NCBI GenBank assembly: GCA_009760855.2
Contig: WPIO01000032.1
Span: 2,367,501 to 2,420,000 of the forward strand
Origin: Cristatella mucedo
Taxonomy: Eukaryota > Bryozoa > Phylactolaemata > Cristatellidae
Direction of reading: 5' to 3'
Length of the DNA: 52,500 nt
The notes below the pieces were generated by a model. It saw only the letters and a program-made list of their open reading frames with translations, ran no database searches and was not told where the DNA came from. Below, one piece after another: positions 16,776-49,100 of this stretch (positions are counted from its first letter, which is position 1; every line of letters begins with the position of its first letter). Made by a program: the position numbers and the translations under genes.

Positions 16776-17225
16776 ATGAGAACTAGAGAGAGAGAAGCTA
16801 CTCATAATCTGTCAGGACTGCTCCCGAGTTCTGGGGTAGTCACTAGTTACAGCCAAGGAAACGCCTCTGCCGAGTAATTGAAACTTGTACGTAATTGAAA
16901 GAATGGTAATTGAAAGACCGGTGTGCAAAAAGAAACACGGTAATACGGGTCCTTGGCAGCTATTATCATTATTTAATTCGGTTGGCAGCAGCACTGGGCA
17001 AGCTCGAGCCCGGCGCAGCAGTAAGTGGCTTCTCGGTGTGCAGGTCGCACCATGCCCCTCCTCCGAGCTGCATCGGGGATATGATGGCAGTCTTGCCACT
17101 GTTGGCTCAGAATGCGAAAGTGGCCTCAATCTTCAGTGCCTAATATGAGACAGCCGTCCTTGTCAGAAGGCCGTTTCGATCAGAGCTGGCATTCTCAGGA
17201 AAGCACCTTAGTCATGGCGAGAGTC

Positions 17226-34153
<16,928 letters not shown>

Positions 34154-37100
34154 GGTACTGGAATCGGTAGAAGCGGCCCCACCGGATATTCGTGCAGGTC
34201 GGCGTGTAGGTCAAGGTTTCGCTAGATGGCCTCTGGCGGTGGTTTTGTGTATCCGGTTAGGCGTACTCAACCCCCCCTCCCCCGCCCTGAACATCCTAGC
34301 TCAGTGCTTGCGGTCGCCACGCTTATACCGTTACTACGTAACGATTATTCAGCGTGAGGCATACATTAGCAGTAAACCGTAACAACACTTCTCACATGCG
34401 GTTATGTTTGGAGGCCCGTGAAAGTGGCTCATGGGAGCCCGCTAAAGTATAGCTGCCCGGCGGCTGTGCGCGATGGCGCTCCGCTCACCGCATCACGGAA
34501 TTGGCTTTGTCTCAGGCCCAGCACGACAGCAGCCTTGCTATATCAAATGCGTGGCTACTAAGTCACGCGTTTGAACTCAGTAAGTAGTTGCTTCTGCCAC
34601 GAGGCATGTGAGTTTTGCACGGTTGACCACCATTCACCTAGCACCACTCCTTGCGACGTCTGGCCGCGATCTAGGCGTACCATTCCAAAACGAGTTGTCA
34701 GATGAGTAGATTTTCCCCACTGTCTACTCGGCCTACTCTCACTTCAGGAACCATGCCAAAATCAGAGCCTTCTTAGATAAGAGTGTGACACTCAGACTAG
34801 TTTACGCATTTGTGCCGTCGCGTCTAAATAATCCTATTCCGTTTATTCAGGACTCCCGGTCTGTCTGCAACTGGTGGAAAACTCATCGGCTCGCTTGGTC
34901 TATCGCCAATGGTGTAGCTGCCTTATCACCCCACTTGTGTTGAGCTTTCATTGCCCCCATCAAGTATCGAATCGATTTCAAAATGCTGAGTCTGGCTTAT
35001 AGGTCACTTCACTCGCTAGCACCAACCTACCTATCCAACCTATAGTCGTATCCAGTGTGCTCGCTACGAACGGCTCGTACGCACAAAAAGTATATTAAGC
35101 ATCAAAAGTCTAGAGCTCTAGTCCGAATACCGGCACTACATTATATCCTTTACGTCGCAGCTCAAGATACATCTGTTACGGTCAGCTTTATATTCGTCGC
35201 AGTAAACTTTTTTTGCACTGGTGTGTGTTGTATGCACTGGTGTGTGTTGTGTGCATACCCGTGCATGACTAAGTCTATGAAACCAGCCACAGGTCTTACT
35301 AAGCGGTGCCAATGGGTGTCTTCATGCTTGCTTTTAGCATGCTGGCCTAAGCATGACAGTTGTTTACCGGGCACGACACTGTTAGCAGGACCAGCCTTGC
35401 GTTGGGGTTTACGTATTGAGTACCTTCGTACCTTGCTGCCTAGTCGCTGGTATATGGGCTGTTGATTATGTCTTATAAACCATCATATATAGTTACCTAT
35501 ATGCTGCTGACTGTAACCTTTTCGATGTAGATCTGTTATTTACCTGTAGTTTTTATTTAGCTCCTCCGGATAATTCTGAAAAGCCGGGTGCTACTAGCTC
35601 TGCTTGTCTGCTAAAGCATGTGTCGTTTTTCTTGATATGTAGTGGATTCTTTTGGCTGGTTTTTTCTAGATAGGTGGTTAACCATTTTTCCAGATAAAAA
35701 GTGTTGTTGATCTGACTTTTGATGGTGACTGATCACCTGCTGATGTACAACCCTGGTCACCATGTGGCCAAACAGGAGACGATGAAGCACGTTTTTGAAG
35801 GTCGACACTACCTTGCTGTCACAAAAAAGCTAGTTTGACTTCAAAGCTTTTATTTAAAAATGTATAGGGTCAGGTATCCAACCTTGCCAGCTAATTGAAA
35901 AACTAAACTTAATTCAAAATAAAGATCGGGTGATTTGACAGCCTCGTTAATATAAAGGGTGCATTAATATAGGATGCCTCAAGAATCGCCTGCTTGAGGA
36001 TTTGACCCAAGACTTTGACCCATCTTGAAGTGCAAGCATATTACCTCTAGGCTAAGACACGGGGCATGTAGTGAAGAATTGCCTGCTTCAGGACTCAAGA
36101 GTACGATCTGGATCATGCAGTTTGAGCCACTGGGGCTAAGCCAACTAGGTACCACAGGTCTTTAGTGTTCAAATCTACTAGCTGATAGTGTCGGCTGCTA
36201 AAGACCTTGGGAGACTGGTCTTTATCAGGCTGATACGATAGAGAATGCATTAAGAGAGCACATCCGGTTGGCAAGCTGCTTGCAATCTTTCTAGACTTCA
36301 ATGATCAGGGCTTGCATGACAGCCACAGTCGACTAACGGCACCAGCAAAAAACAGGGGTTTTTACAATTTTTGAAAACTGAAAAAATATATAACTAAGTA
36401 AGAGCGCATTTCCTAAATGCCAAGCAGCCCTGCTTAGGCTCTAGCTCAAAATAAAGCAGCCTGATGGGGCCATGCTCTCTTGACTCTTTGTCACGTCATG
36501 ATGCCCAGATGCCGTCCCCCTTGCCCCTTCTGCACCAGTTGGGTACTTTACGAATCGTGTGCTCAGTACTCGTTAAGAGCTTGACAGCTTGTTCGAAACT
36601 TTGGCTCTCATAAAATCTTGCCTTCTATGATGCTAGATTCTGAAAGAGCAGCATGTAAAGTGCTATAATTCAATAAGTGATGCACAGCATCTGGTGCCCT
36701 GCACTCTCTTTGCCCAGACTGCTTTTAGTCACTTGGTTAGTGTTGCCAAGTGCTACGAAGTTCTCATGCACAACCCAAACAAAATAGCACTATTAAGTGT
36801 GTCTCAACTTCACCTGATGCTCACGTTGGCAAGGCCTCATTTTAACCAGCAGCCTATTTATAACTTAAGCCACCATCTTTCGGCAATGAAGCTTTAGGTG
36901 TTTGTGGGTCACTGGGGTTCTGTCATTGCTCGCAGCCATGCAAGTAAGGTGCTTGCTTTTCTGCCCTCCTTTGCTGCTTCTTGGCATTCGGAAAGCCGGC
37001 GAATTGTTTCTAGCTCCGAGTGCCTGTTTGCTTCACATGATCGCCTCCATGTTGGGCTTTTCGCGTGGCTTGGGCAGCTTTCCTCATGTGAAGCTGCAGG

Positions 37101-40100
37101 TGTCAAAACGACAGGTGGTCTCCATCGGAAATGCCTGCACTAACCGGTTGAATAAATTATATCTAGCTGTGCTCCTTATTTTTATTTAGGATCTTCATCA
37201 CTTTTTCTTGACGACAACGCTTGCCGACCCGATCCGCATTTGTCAATACTTGAATCTGAGCTGAGTACCCACCTTGGTTATGACTTCGGGGTAAGTAATA
37301 CGTACCTATTTTGCATAGTTGGTCTGCTATGTACATTCTGGTGCACTTCAGCTGCCGCTTTCGGTACTAAAGATACTGCTGTATTTCAACAAAATACCTC
37401 GGTGTCGTCATAATGGAACAATAGACAAGCCTGGAGTGGTCAGATAGGCTTGCTGTCTGTACTAGTGTAAATTACTGTGGAGTGATGGCAGTCGTGAGCC
37501 AACAGCTGCTCTGTCGAAGGATAAGGGTTTGCTCTTTTTTCGGATTGTCGAACGAGTTCACACCGGGCATGTGCTGTAACTAGTGCACAAGGGCAAGTAA
37601 TTTGTTTGATATCCAGACCTTTGTGTTCAATGTACCGGAGACTTGTTTGGGCTTTTCTGGACGGGATTGGTGAAGTATGATGCCAAATTTGCAAGCTGCT
37701 CTGTCTGCATAAAGTGAGCCGCTCGCTGTATGCTGCTGTTACTTAATAATTGTGGGGCTTACAAAATCGCTGCTCAAAATAAACTTCCCCTTCTCATTGA
37801 TTTAAAAGTTGCTGCATTGTTCGTGTAAAGAAAGAAAGTCATTGGCATCATTGCGTTATCCATGCTGCTTGCTTTGCTGACTTCACATGGATAGCAGCAA
37901 ACTTTCTAAAATTAAATGATGACAAAACCAACTTACTAGTTATGGGCAAACTAAGTGTGACTCGGTATTTTCCAAGTGATTACAGTATTTAGTAGGCCCT
38001 TGTGATTTATCCTTTCTATGCTTATGCCAGCTGGCACTGAGCCTGCTGCTACTCAGCATATCTACATGCTGACTCTCTGCAAGTCACATCTAGCAATGCT
38101 ATGCTTGATGACATTGCAAATGTGACCACTAATCATTTTGCCATGCTTTCTTTACAGCATCTGTAAATTGCCTAATCTCTGTGGGTGCCATACAAAGTAT
38201 TATTATCATTATCATGGCCTCAGGGTAGTAGTGTCTTGCCGGAGGACACTAGTTCTGGTATTGCAATGATGCAGCATATGCTGAGATACCTTACGTTACA
38301 ACTGTTTTGATTATTTAATATCGAATCATCGGTTGGCACTGATGCTGCTAACAGGCAGGATATTAAGTGTGTAGAGCTCAGAATAAAAAAGTAACAAAAA
38401 CATGTATAGCAGCCCCAACCGTGTAACATTGTAAGTGAATGGTGTGGTAGAGTTAGCTAAGCTCTTTCTGGGATATTTACTGCATAACTAAAGCCCCTTG
38501 CAATATCACATCGCTTCTATCTTTTCTTATCTAGTCGCTCACCAGAGGTTCATCGGATTTCACGTGGCCAAGATGGCCTGACCATAATGGAGCGTTTGAT
38601 CTCAAGCCATTTCAAGCGAATGCACTCGTGAATCGCTTTAGGCGTTTGTTTTAGCTAAATTAGCTAGTTTAACAAATGAAGCCACCGATACGACTGTATT
38701 CAGCATGAGATATGTAGACATGTACAGACCGACATGCTACTGATCTACATTCTACAGTCTAGTATGCAGTTGTTTCTTCCTCTGCACCTTCTGTCTAATC
38801 TTTACTTTGGCTATTTAAAATGCTAGAATACTGCATCCACTTATTAGTGCTCATAGCTTCAGAAAGTTACCAGTGGAGGTACTTGGTACTACATGCATTA
38901 ACGCTCACAAGCGAGTGCTTGCAAAGTGGGTTTTTATCAGAGCCTGCAGGTATGCAGTTTTACACCTGTAAACTTTAGCGTTGGTCTATATGTTTGTCTC
39001 GCTTTTTAGTTAGTACTGCATGACATAGCCCTTCCTTCGCATTGTAGTGCCAACTTAAAACCTAAGATGAAAGCCTCAGGCCAGTAGCATTAGGAGCAAC
39101 CGCTGGCCGTTTTGTGGTAGGGTATTTCAATGAGAGTTAATGGCTGGCAAATGTCCTGTTCAGGTCCATGGTTGCGAGGCTGCTCACGCTGGATGTTACA
39201 AACACGTTGCTGCGCATACGTGGTTCTGTCGGTGAACAGTATGCTCACGTGGGACTACGCTTCGGCTTAAAGCTCGACCCGGACAGTGTCAACAGTGCGT
39301 TTGGCAAAGTGTTCAAGAAGCAAATAACTAAGTACCCCAATTTTGGCATACACAGCAATCTAACGGTAAGCATGCAGTGTTAATCGGTATTCTAAGCTTG
39401 TATTGGCGGCTGGGGCGATCCTGCGGCATACTTAAATGTAGACCGTGCTTTGCCATGCTGTCCGGTGAGATTTTCTTGCTGCTGCAAACTTTCCTAACTT
39501 ACCCACTTCCCTAAAATTACATCGTTGCCGACATTCCTGGAGAAAATACAAAAAAATGCAGTTAAAATATGTATCAGGTATAAGGCTATAACAACGGATT
39601 GGCCAATGTGGACAGGTGACAATTCCATACAGGTTGCACTAACAACTGAATTCATGCATCAAGACCGGCCAAAAGTGGCTTTTACGAGCAGGTGATACAT
39701 TCTGTGAGTAAAGGTAACACTTTGATTGGGATTGACCGCTTACAGCCTGGAATGAAAACAAAAATATCATCTACTTGGTAGTATGCTATCACAAGATCTA
39801 AGCGACCACTTTACTACAAGTCAAGTAGTCTTTAGTGTTATCATGCTGTTATGGAGCTAATCAGCTTCCAAAACTAATATCGCTGAACTGAATTAGTCCT
39901 GCTTGCTACTTGCTTTACATTTACTCAGATCATACCTTAGCTAAAGAACTTATGATTGATTAATGCCCGGCATGCCGTGGCGATCGCCCCCTCAATCCCA
40001 GGTGTGCTGAACCTTTCAGAGCACTCGTGCTTGGTGTGGCCTTACTGCTGCTGCTTTTTCTATAGCAAACGCTGTTTCACAGCCTCTCCTTATAGAGCAA

Positions 40101-43100
40101 AGAGTGGTGGCGTCGTGTGGTGAAGCACGTCTTTGCTTCTCAAAGGCCTGCAGTCGGCAGTGACGTTTTCGAGCTGCTGTTTGAAGAAATTTACAAAGTG
40201 TTTGGGACTCGCTCTGCCTGGGAGGTTATGCCACATGTGTGTGACACTCTCCAGACGATTCGAAACATCGAGAACATTAAAATTGGTGTCATATCGAACA
40301 ATGATCAGCGACTGCATGACATCCTCGATGATGTCCATCTTAGCCACCTGTTTGACTTTGTGCTGACCTCGGCCGAGGTGGGCCATGCTAAGCCATCGCC
40401 CATGATTTTTCTTAAAGCTTTGGCATTAAGTCAATGCACTCCCAATGAAGCAGTTCATGTCGGCGACAGCTACCAACTTGACTACGTCGCCCCTAGGAAG
40501 ATTGGAATCCGAGCCTATCTGATAGAGGGTCGAAGCCGGGCTCCCGAGGAAGTCCAACTCAATGGTCATGCTCTGACAGAATTCAGCGAATTACTACCTT
40601 TGCTTCAACAGCGCGAGCAGCCCTAGCATTCAACAGTAGATCAAGCATTCTTTCGTTTTACTCTCTGATCTCGTTGTTGTGAGATTCTGTCGCACAATTT
40701 AGACTGCATGCAGCTCAGTAATTAACAAAAACTACTCGCAAAGACTGTATCTATATGCATGTAGCTTGGGTAAATCCGTCAATACTGTTGTCGCTTTTGC
40801 AGACTTTAGGCGCAGCTCTGTAGAAAAGCACCGTACTTAAGCGGTGCATGCCGTATTCTACTTTTGTGAACCTGGTTTTTCCTGTACAGAGATGGCCAGT
40901 ACATATGTTGGCAGTGGCACTCTTTGTATACACCCTTAGTTAGGTAAGTACCAGCAGCTCCACTCAAGGTTTGTGCTTTTATAGTTAGCTGTGCTATGCT
41001 TCAAGACCTGACCAGTCTATGCTAATACACAAACGCCTAGTCGAGGTTGTAAACTAAGTATACAGTAACAAACACCGCAGCATAGTAATCTTGTTATCGT
41101 CTTCGGTAACTTATCAAAGTCACCTGGACCACGCTGGTTCTACTCTCTCCACGAAATATTGAAGCCAATTTTGTTTCTTCGTTCAGTGGTAAGTATTCAA
41201 CCTAATGGAAAAAGTGCTTATGGATATTTTCACTAAAATGAGACCAAATCGAGCAGATCTGAGAACTGGCTGTACTTAACAGTATTTTGGATTTGCTGCG
41301 AGTACTACAAACCTGCCGGCGGCGTCTCCTGGTCAACGAGCATGAGCTCCTTGTGTCTTCGATTATAGATATGGTTAGTAGACACAAATGTCGCACGTTG
41401 GCAGCCCGTGCCAAGCGAGGTGTGGGCAGCCGTCTGCCTTTTTGCATACTCTTCGACTGGTCCCGATATCACTGTTCGTGCGGCTGGGACGTTTTGCGGT
41501 GGATAGCAGGAAAAGGCCCAGCACAGGAATTCTGGAGACAACATGAGACCTAATCATTCGTAGTCTGTTGCTGCTGGCCTTAAGCACTTGTCAGAAATCC
41601 TCACTGGTGGAACTATCTGGTCGATAACAGAAAATAAATTCATCATCAACCTACCACCTATTAATAAAATCTACGATTGAGAACCAATGTGTATATCAGC
41701 TATGCTCATGCCTAATTAAAATCACATTTGCCGTACCTCGTCTAGTTCGCGTCCTACTGCGGTCAGTTCTCATCTATTACATCACCGTCAGTCACCCTTC
41801 AGGTGACTCTAAAGGGTTTCTCTAAAGCAAAATATTCTTGGTTCGTTTGTAATGAACGGAGAATATTCTATTTAAAACTCATGAAAGGAGTAAAGTTTAG
41901 CATGACTGTTGATAAATACACTGCCGTGAGAGGACGTTGATTCTTCGGAGTCAACATTCAGAAACGGAGATAAATAAGATGAGTCTTGTTTGCATATTTG
42001 GTTCGTACACTGCTCTTAGCAAGGTCGAATCGATGAGAGAATTTGAGCGTTTTTGGAATAAAAATGGAGGGGTTTTGGTGGGATCTCCTTAGGACGGCGC
42101 TGCAGTAAATAAGAAATGCATTAACCACATCATGTCATCGGATAATTCTGCTTAAACCATGGTCTGCACCTTGAAGTATGTGACGCGTTGTACGAGAAGA
42201 GTACTGAGACGGACGACTTTAACCTGGATAGTGACGATATTGATGAACAATTTTGAAGTAGGCACGGACTTGGAAGTGATCAGTGGTGATACGTTTAAAA
42301 GAGACATCGATTTGATATTATCTGCTCACAAAATCACTCAAAGCTGGTCAAATTCACCAAAAACCAACTGTTCGGAATAATGTCTTTCAATCCGAAGTAA
42401 AAGTCAAGTTCGGATGCAAGATTTAATTGCGCATTAACGTAAAGACGTGCTGCAACTCCATCCCAACAATGTTAGAGCCGCTTTGAAAGACAGAAGTCGT
42501 CATCCGAGAGACACTAACTAAATAAATTCAAGGCACTGAAGATAATTGAGACATTGGATTTTGACACCCGGAATCTAAAGAGGGTAATAAATACTTGAAA
42601 CTTTATGGCTGTTGAGAATTTAAGTCGAGAAGACAGGACATTGATGAGTGCTGACAAAAGTTTAGAATTCATACTCAACAAGCTCTCTAATCTGAATAAG
42701 CAGATTAGTACCAAGCTCATAGAAAATTAGAAGTTTCGCGTTAAAGAGCGATAGAACAAGGATGTCACGAACCTCTCGTGAAGTCTCATAGAAAATTAGA
42801 AGTTTCGCGTTAAAGAGCGATAGAACAAGGATGTCACGAACCTCTCGTGAAGTCTCGGAGATTCATCTGCCGCCCTATCAAAAATACGCTAAATTTCGCA
42901 GGAAACCTAGAGTCTCGCCTATCTCGAGTCAACGGTTTAGAACATGTCGTCAAACAATCGTCAAATGATGCTGAAATTGTGAAAATGTCTTCTCAAGATG
43001 AATTGAATTTGTTGCTTCAAAAATATGGATCATTAATTAAATGGTTCAAGACCGAATTCACGCCCCTTAGGAAATCTGGCCAACGCACTGAAAATCTCCA

Positions 43101-46100
43101 GAAATTGTACGCCGCAATTACATCCATTAAACCGACATCAACGAACATTAAAAGAGTTTTTCGGTCTGTACGAATTTCTGTACAAAACTAAGATCGCGTC
43201 TCTCAGAAAAGTTTTTATTTTACTTCTATTCTTCAAATATTATCATAAGAAGTAAAAACGTATTAATTTTGAACTTAAAAGGTTGAGGTAAAAGTTCGTG
43301 CGCAATGTTTTTCATTTAATTATTATTAAATTAATTAAACTATTATTTCCCAAAATTAGTATTGAAATATTTATTTTAACATGGCGCACGAGCTTTTTTA
43401 CCTCAGCTAGATATCACGAAGTTATATGATAAAACGATATCAATTGCAAAATAAGCTATTGACTGTAAAATTAGTGAGAAAATGGAGAAAAAACTAAAAA
43501 CGGCTGTTAACAACTGTTTTTTGAAAATCGAAAACCGTGAACAGCTGTTTTCAAAGGTGACTTTTTTTAGAAACCTTATTCGTTACTGTTTTCTATGTAA
43601 ATTGGGGTTTCGGGTTACCAACACCTATACTAATGAACCTGCCAACGCTTCTTGTAATAAATATTCCGGGATGTGATCATTCTGGTTGTCGGAAAAACTC
43701 ACTTGTGTTACGAATCCAATTCAAATTATTAACCGCACCCTGCGGGTTTGAAGCAATTACCCCAAGTATTCGAGCGTAACAAAGCCTTAGAACGGATCAG
43801 CTGCCATAGGTTAAATCGAACGCTAAATTAAGTCTCGAAAGGGCTATCGAGGTGCGATTACACTGCAATTGTCTCATGGAGTAGGCTAAAGCCTTCGCAA
43901 CAAGTGACGAAAATCCATGCTTCTCTGTAATCTGAGTGGAGACCTTCCACGAGACGAAATATCCAAGTAAATTCATGGACAAGATTTGCTTCCGAGTTAC
44001 GACCGCTGGCCTGCTAAGTCACCTAAAAAAAATCCTAGCTGATTAAACAGCCTCTTTTTGTATAGCGACAGAAGAGCCTTTACGGCTATCACCACCGCTT
44101 GCAGTGGCGATAAAGGATCGCCCACCGCAGGAATCGAACCCACGACCTCGGGACCGACGTCGTGAGATCAACCGCCTCACCTAGTGTGCCATCACGGCTC
44201 ACCACCTAGACTGGCCATTCCTGGCAGCGGAGCGAAACAGCGTTCGCTTGCGACCATTCGTTTGCGAGCGTTCGCTTGCTCATGAAAAATCAAATCTGGA
44301 AGCAAATAAATGGCCGCCTATTGTTGTTTAGCCAACAGAAAAGTGAAAAAAGAAGTTTACTGTTTTCTAATATTTGTGCTTTAGTGTTTTTTGCATTTTA
44401 AAGTGTCGTTTAGTGTGTTTGTTGCTAGCAATGGTTTTCGCAGTTATGATTTAAATGTATTTCATGTTAGTCTTCCTTTGGTTCTCAATTCTTCTTTTCA
44501 TTTGTTTCAGACAGTTTGAAACTGTCAAAGTTTGAGCTGGGTTTTTTCTTATTTTGATACGGTAATAATTTTATTTTACTTTTTCCTTGCTCGAAAACAA
44601 ATTAAAAATGTTCCCACTGTGCCGAATGGGAAATTACGATCCATATTACGAATTACTTGGTTATAAACTTGGTCCGTGAATGAATTAGGTCGTAACCCGA
44701 GACCTGTCTTCATAAAAGCGTTTTCAACGTCATACTGAGAGTCCGTGGCTTTGGCTATGAATTTTCTGGAGGTGACAATCAGTTTTTTATCTCTAATACC
44801 TTCAGTATCAACTGCGCTGGTCAATATTATTGACCCTTGCAAGACTAAATTCGAGTGCTCACTTTGGCTATACCCTTTTATTATCTGACTCGAGAGGTTT
44901 CATTCGGAAGACCGCCTCAACAATTAGTCATCACTTTTGATCCCTGTATAGCTGGCATTCATTCAAGAATTGCTTCAGCGAAAGGCTGTCTTCCTTTCAC
45001 CATGTTAACCCAAAGAAGCAATTCATAAATATCAGTGACTGACATTGAAAACTTTATTCCCGATAAACGTTAATGACAACCTATCATCAAGTGGGTATTA
45101 AAAATTCCAATTAGCAGTTTACTTTAGCAGCTCATTGAAATGGTTTTGCTCACCTCGCCGAACTGCAGCGTCAGGCTAGTGTAACCAGGAACAAAGTGCA
45201 GCTGAGTGCTGAGGTCTTTGACGACTTGCTGAGTAGGTAGTGCCTGTAAGTCACACCTTCTTATCGTATAATATTTAAAGTAAATACTTGATGATTAATT
45301 TCGCGTTGCGAGTTATCCAGATAAAACTACTACTACTCGTTACAAGCGATCCACTAAAAACCGGCGCTCGCCAAGGGGGCCTCTCGATACGCGTCCTAAA
45401 CTTCCATGTAAGCGCTGTTGCCAGCACTAATAGATGCATCACTAATAGATACATCACTAATAGATACATCACTAATAGATGCAGCACTAATAGATACAGT
45501 ACTAATAGATGCAGCACTAATAGATACAGTACTAATAGATGCAGCTCTAATAGATACAATACTAATAGATACAGCACTAATAGATACAGCACTAATAGAT
45601 ACAGCACTAATAGATACAGCACTAATAGATACAGCACTAAAAGATACAGCACTAATTAATACAGTACTAATAGATATATCACTAATAGATACAGCACTAA
45701 TAGATACAGCACTAATATATACAGTACTAACAGATACGGCACTAATTGATACAGCACTTATAGATACAGTACTAATAGAGAAATAGATACAGTACAGTAT
45801 CTACTATCAATCAATACTAATACCACACTGCGGAGCGTAGTGGGCGAGGAGAAGGAAGGTGCACCGACGGGACAGGCTGTTGAGCTCCCTTTAAAAAATA
45901 GGTTATACTTCTTGTTTTGAAGACCCCTACACTACGCCCCGATGGCGTGTCACCCGGAATCCCTGTTTTGCCCATCAAAAAAGAAATAGGTAGCCTCGTT
46001 ATGAGACCCCTAAGCAGCGCCCGGCGAGTGCAGTGCCTAGCTGGTTTATTATAGCTTTTATTATATATTATATATATATATAGCGTTTATTATAGTTTAT

Positions 46101-49100
46101 TATAGCCCTAGCCTTAAATGAAAACGGACTTTCGACCCTTCAGAGAAATAATTTCAGTTTCGCACTGAAGGTGCACAGTCCTGAAATGCTCATTGGCGAA
46201 GCGCATATATTAGAGGGGACTAGTAGAATCACAACAGGTCAAATACGCAAAAGTGTGAAGGTCCAGTGTCAACCACATCTTAATCTGTCTCAAATAAGCC
46301 CAATGCTCCACATCTTAATCTGTCTCAAATAAGCCCGATGCTCCACATCTTAATCTGTCTCAAATAAGCCCGATGCTCATTGGTCCGGTCGGTTACCCAT
46401 CTGAGAGTAAATGTTTTGAAAGGTAGAACGGAATAAGAACTTCATTCCCTCACTGCCGTCCCTGACGGACTGCACCCCAGTATAGCTCTGCTCGTCCACT
46501 CCTTCCTCGTTTGTGTCTGTCTCGATTGCACGCGTCGCCAAATTTGCCTCCCCATCGCTAAATTTGCCTCGCAAGCTAAAATGACCTATGCCATTACCAT
46601 TCGCCATGTCTCAAAAGTTTTCATTTTGAGGTGCGTAGATCAGTCGCCGCTCTCCCTGGCAAATATTGAAGATATTTCCCAGTCACCCGTGAAGTCCACG
46701 CCCCTCTTAAAATAGCTGTCGTTAGGCCATTAATTAAAAGGCTAACCCTAGATCAGAATTTCAACTGGGACTGCGAGGTAGGCTACTACCTGCTCGACTT
46801 TCCCCGCCCTCGCTACGCCGCTACGTAGTAAATACAGGGGAGCGCTATATGAAGAGCCATTGGATTAATCACGTTATAACAAAGTCACTTGTAACAATAA
46901 TAATAATAACAATAGTAATACGCACGATAAAGCGCCCTCAGAGAACGCAATCTCTTTCTAAGCGCATTACCTTTGCTGCAAAGGAAACACGATGCACGAA
47001 AAAATAACTTGGGAACTAGGCTGTACTACTGGGGCAGAGGCGTAGCAAGGGGTGGGTAGGGGCGGCAGTTATCCCTGGGCGCCAAGGCCGAATGGACGCC
47101 AAAAGCAAAATGGATTGTGCATATTTTTTAAACTTTTTTTATATGAGAGCACCAACCTTTATTTTAAGTAAGTCCTTGTTACAATTGACTTGACTATTGG
47201 TGGCTGAGCCAGTTAACCATGTTTACAGACTTAGATCAGGCTATGGCTTGACGCTCTGACGGCACCTTGGTGAGCCGTAATGGCTCATTAGGTAAGGCGC
47301 TTGCTTTTCCCGACCTCGGCCCCGAGGTCGTGAGTTCGAATCCTGCGGTGGGCGATCCTCTATTGCCACTGCAAGCGGTGGTGATAGCCGTAAAGGTTCT
47401 TCTGTCGCTATACAAAAAGAGGCTGTTAAATCAGCTAGTATTTATTTATTTATTTTATGCGACGACGCGGAAACACCGCCGAGGGGCTCTAACCACAAGA
47501 GTCTCTTCGGCTGGCGCTCGCAGCACAACAACCACAGGCCGTTCAACCCTTCGTCCGCTTTCCAGTTACCCTACTCGTCCGCTGGCCCCATCCTGCCTGC
47601 CACAGGTGAGCTGCGTCACAGCATGGGCGAACCCGACCTGGTACGCTGCAACAAGGGTGAGCTAGCGTGCCGTGACTAAGCACCGACACACTGTAAGGCC
47701 AGACAAGCTAGGCTTACTTAATTGGCTGTGCTGCGACAACGCAGCAGAAATTTCTGGCCACTTGTCAGGTGTCCAAAGAGAATACTGTTAATAAATGTGA
47801 AAGCAATTTCTGTAAACTGCGATAACCTCATGCTGAACGTAGCAGGAGTTCATGCTGCAAGTCATAGATTCCGTTGTCATTACCTTTTTGGAACAATAGA
47901 GAGCACCTACTTATTCTTTTCAAGAAATACTCTGAGGTGGGACGAACTGAACAGAGGCTTACCCGTTACTGTCAAACGTGACACTACAGCAACGTGGAGT
48001 GCTAGAGTGAAGTTTGTGAAGGCTATAAATGATGGACTGAACAGAATTGTAGGTATTTTGGGGCAACTGTTTGAGAACGCCAGTGAAGCACTCGAAACAA
48101 GAAGTGAAGCAGGCAGTCTCCTACATTCTATTTTGAACTTTAGATTTTTGGCTCTGTGGCCATTTTGGTACAGCATCTTATGGAAGATTGACCGCGTTCA
48201 AAAATGACTGCAGGATCCAAAGATGATCTTCAAAGACGCCTCTTGTGACCTCTACTCTCCTGAGATTAAGTTGTCAAGACTTTGAGAAGACCTGTGCCAA
48301 TAAACACCAATAGACGCCACAAAGACATGCAAGCATTAACAAAAGATTGTTGGTACATTCGCAAACAGTAGGCATAGTGTAAGCAGGTACGTGTACACGA
48401 AGAGCAAATCACAAAGACCAACCAAATGCTGTAGATAATTCTGTCTTATCTTAGAGCATCAATGGGGCAAGATCAACTCCCTGATTTGACCTTATCAAGC
48501 ATAGAGAAAGAACCACTGGAAAATATTTAGTTTAAAACTACAATAGATCCGTTTGCCACGTTCGAGGCCAATAAAAACCACCAAATTTAAAGCTGTGATG
48601 GCTACCTTGTACCTGCACTACATTAAAAAAAACTTTCTCGACTCGATATGCATATTAGCGTGTTTTTTGTATCTGTACTATGGTGGAGCTATTCTGCAGC
48701 AATTTTTGAAACGGGGAAGGGGTAACCATATTTTGTAGCTTTGTTCTCAGGCCCAAAAGTTCTTACTACGCCTCCGTACTGGGAAGCTTTAGGGACATCA
48801 AGGCTACGCGGATTAGCATCGATGCAAGCAATCCAGAATGAAAAAAGCGAATACCGCTACCCGAACCAATATTGGACAGTGGCTGCTGCTATCTCAGAAT
48901 TCCAGCGCAATCATCTGAGGTACCGAGTGACCTGCTAACGGAGCTCATACTCGCGACCCCTCAGCTCACCCAGGTCTCCCTCTCAGGGGGTCCTTAGAAC
49001 GACTTATTACACGGAACCGCGGAATACACACGCATTACCTAAGGGCACTCTCTTAATTTCAAGGGACCGAATAGCCGGTTTCTCGTGGGCTTCCTAGTTA